This document shows, one piece after another, positions 5,798-6,624 of a stretch of 6,624 bases of DNA. The DNA comes from Clostridium sp. CAG:169 (GTDB lineage: Bacteria > Bacillota > Clostridia > Oscillospirales > Ruminococcaceae): NCBI GenBank assembly GCA_000435195.1, contig FR880210.1:23662-30285 (forward strand), in the 5' to 3' direction. Position 1 is the first letter of the stretch. Every line of letters begins with the position of its first letter. The notes beneath the pieces were generated by a model. It was not told where the DNA came from and did not search any database. It saw only the letters and a list, made by a program, of their open reading frames with translations. The position numbers and the translations under genes are program-made.

Positions 5798-6624
5798 TAT
5801 GCAATCAACCGCTTCATTTCTGTTATCGACGTTTCGGAAGTCGTATGCGCGTAATAGTTCAGCGTCATATTGATGTTGGAATGTCCCATGATGTACTGCA
5901 ATGCTTTAGGGTTCATTCCCGCATTTGCTAACGTGGTGCAGAATGTGTGGCGTAAGGTGTGCGGTGTCATTACCTTTGGCAATGCTACCTTTTGCATTTT
6001 GTTGTATTTCCTTACAAGCCCCCGGAACATACTTTCATAGTTGACTGCCACTTTTGGCAAGCCGTTCCGATTAAGGAACAGAAACTTTGTGTAGCCCTCC
6101 AAAATAACAGGCTGTGCATATTTCCGCTTGTTCAGCACCCGCTGAAATGCTTCCAACACTTTTTCACTCATAGGAATAACCCGGTTGCCGCTTTTTGTCT
6201 TAGGCGTTTCCACATAGTAGCCCACGTCTGCAATCTTCAAAAGTTGGTGGTCTACATTGATAAGCTGTTTCTCTAAGTCAATGTCAGCTTCCGTCAGTCC
6301 GCAGAGTTCCGAAATACGAAGTCCTGTCCCTAATAGTATGATAATCTCGTCATAGTATTTCTGATAGACTTTATCATGCTGTACAAAGGACAGGAAAGCC
6401 GCTTCTTGCGTAGGGGATAGAGGTTCCTTTGGTTCCGTATCATCTTCAAGAACGGTGTTCAACTGGAAGTCAAACGGATTTTTACGAATACAATCGTCCT
6501 GTATAGCTGTGTAAAAGGCAGCCTTTAATGAACGCTTGTGGTTGTTGATAGTCTTGAAGCCGTAACCTTTTTCTTTCATGCGTAACGCCCATTCCTTTGC
6601 GTCGGAGAGCTTCACATTTTCAAT
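5797..6624 (-). CDS. int: Tn916-family tyrosine integrase, C-terminal part, runs off right edge
   Basis: The frame is open to the last base of the window (codons for I-E-N precede the GTG at 6615), so that GTG is internal and not the start. About 275 residues of a protein normally near 400 are present; the missing N terminus holds the arm-binding domain. The protein catalyses excision and integration of a conjugative transposon through a DNA-tyrosine intermediate. Numbered from the GTG, the core-binding domain covers about 1-60 (SDAKEWALRM, KNPFDFQL) and the catalytic domain about 65-272. Active-site residues are Arg100 (TGLRISEL), Lys141 (TKSG), His219 and Arg222 (HTLRH), His245 (MGHSN) and nucleophile Tyr255 (NYYAH). 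The complete set argues for a functional C-terminal domain. Similarity to Tn916 Int is extensive (NNHKRSLKAAFY, NAGMNPKALQYIMGH) and closer, from memory, than to Tn1549 Int. In this family int is the last gene, so the element's body should lie to the right. Confidence 0.95.
   Translation of the reverse strand: MENVKLSDAKEWALRMKEKGYGFKTINNHKRSLKAAFYTAIQDDCIRKNPFDFQLNTVLEDDTEPKEPLSPTQEAAFLSFVQHDKVYQKYYDEIIILLGTGLRISELCGLTEADIDLEKQLINVDHQLLKIADVGYYVETPKTKSGNRVIPMSEKVLEAFQRVLNKRKYAQPVILEGYTKFLFLNRNGLPKVAVNYESMFRGLVRKYNKMQKVALPKVMTPHTLRHTFCTTLANAGMNPKALQYIMGHSNINMTLNYYAHTTSETSITEMKRLIA

Larger units (their letters stand above)
5705..6624. mobile_element. Int-proximal end of a Tn916-like integrative conjugative element (left boundary approximate)
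   Basis: The integrase and DR2-like repeats identify the terminal segment of a Tn916-family conjugative transposon; xis, regulatory, conjugation and cargo genes would be beyond the right edge. The exact junction with the chromosome cannot be read, because these elements insert at loosely similar T-rich/A-rich sites without a fixed target repeat. Candidate zones are the T-runs near 5700-5705, 5729-5733 and 5632-5650, and the start given is only one choice. The marR-ABC operon lies outside the element on this reading. Confidence 0.72.

Noticed and set aside
1..6624. CRISPR arrays, tRNA or rRNA genes, toxin-antitoxin or defence systems
   Set aside because: I saw no regularly spaced repeats, no tRNA-like cloverleaf or rRNA sequence, and no additional genes fitting such systems.

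Overview
The window looks like a chromosomal segment from a Gram-positive anaerobe of the Clostridia, probably Oscillospirales-like; the genus cannot be fixed from the sequence. The reasons are strong AGGAGG ribosome binding sites, TTGACA/TATAAT-type promoters, a MarR plus paired ABC-exporter operon of the kind common in Firmicutes, and a Tn916-family integrase at the right edge. All confidently called genes lie on the minus strand.

From left to right: (1) 1-551 is the N-terminal 183 codons of an M42-family zinc aminopeptidase, which runs off the left edge and has its own sigma-A-type promoter at 630-658. (2) 552-945 is a 394-base intergenic region. It holds that promoter, a second promoter-like element facing right (696-725), a small hairpin, and a perfect 13-bp terminator stem at 900-929 whose T-rich tail is on the plus strand. 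A plus-strand transcript of about 200 nt is therefore possible and is reported as a candidate only. (3) 946-5507 is a three-gene operon read right to left: a MarR-family regulator (5507-5010), a 732-aa ABC exporter half-transporter with a very large extracytoplasmic insertion (4979-2781), and a 611-aa partner (2781-946). The two ABC genes overlap by one base (TAATG). Their sequence motifs divide cleanly into one intact and one degenerate ATP site, the hallmark of a heterodimeric exporter. A TTGACA-N17-TAAAAT promoter sits upstream of marR, with a palindrome over its -10 box that is the likely autoregulatory operator. (4) 5590-5796 is the border between the chromosome and a conjugative element, with a hairpin and AGTAGTA repeats, including GAGTAGTAAATTC, the site known to bind the Tn916 integrase N-terminal domain. 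(5) 5797-6624 is the C-terminal two thirds of a Tn916-type tyrosine integrase, which continues past the right edge.

Taken together, a Tn916-like element appears to have inserted directly upstream of a MarR-controlled, probably drug-efflux, operon, with int transcribed toward that operon. The element's body should lie to the right of the window. No wholly unknown system is evident. The points most worth pursuing are the integration border next to the efflux operon, the large extracellular domain on the degenerate-site ABC subunit, the Cys/His-containing insertion in the MarR protein, and the possible intergenic RNA.
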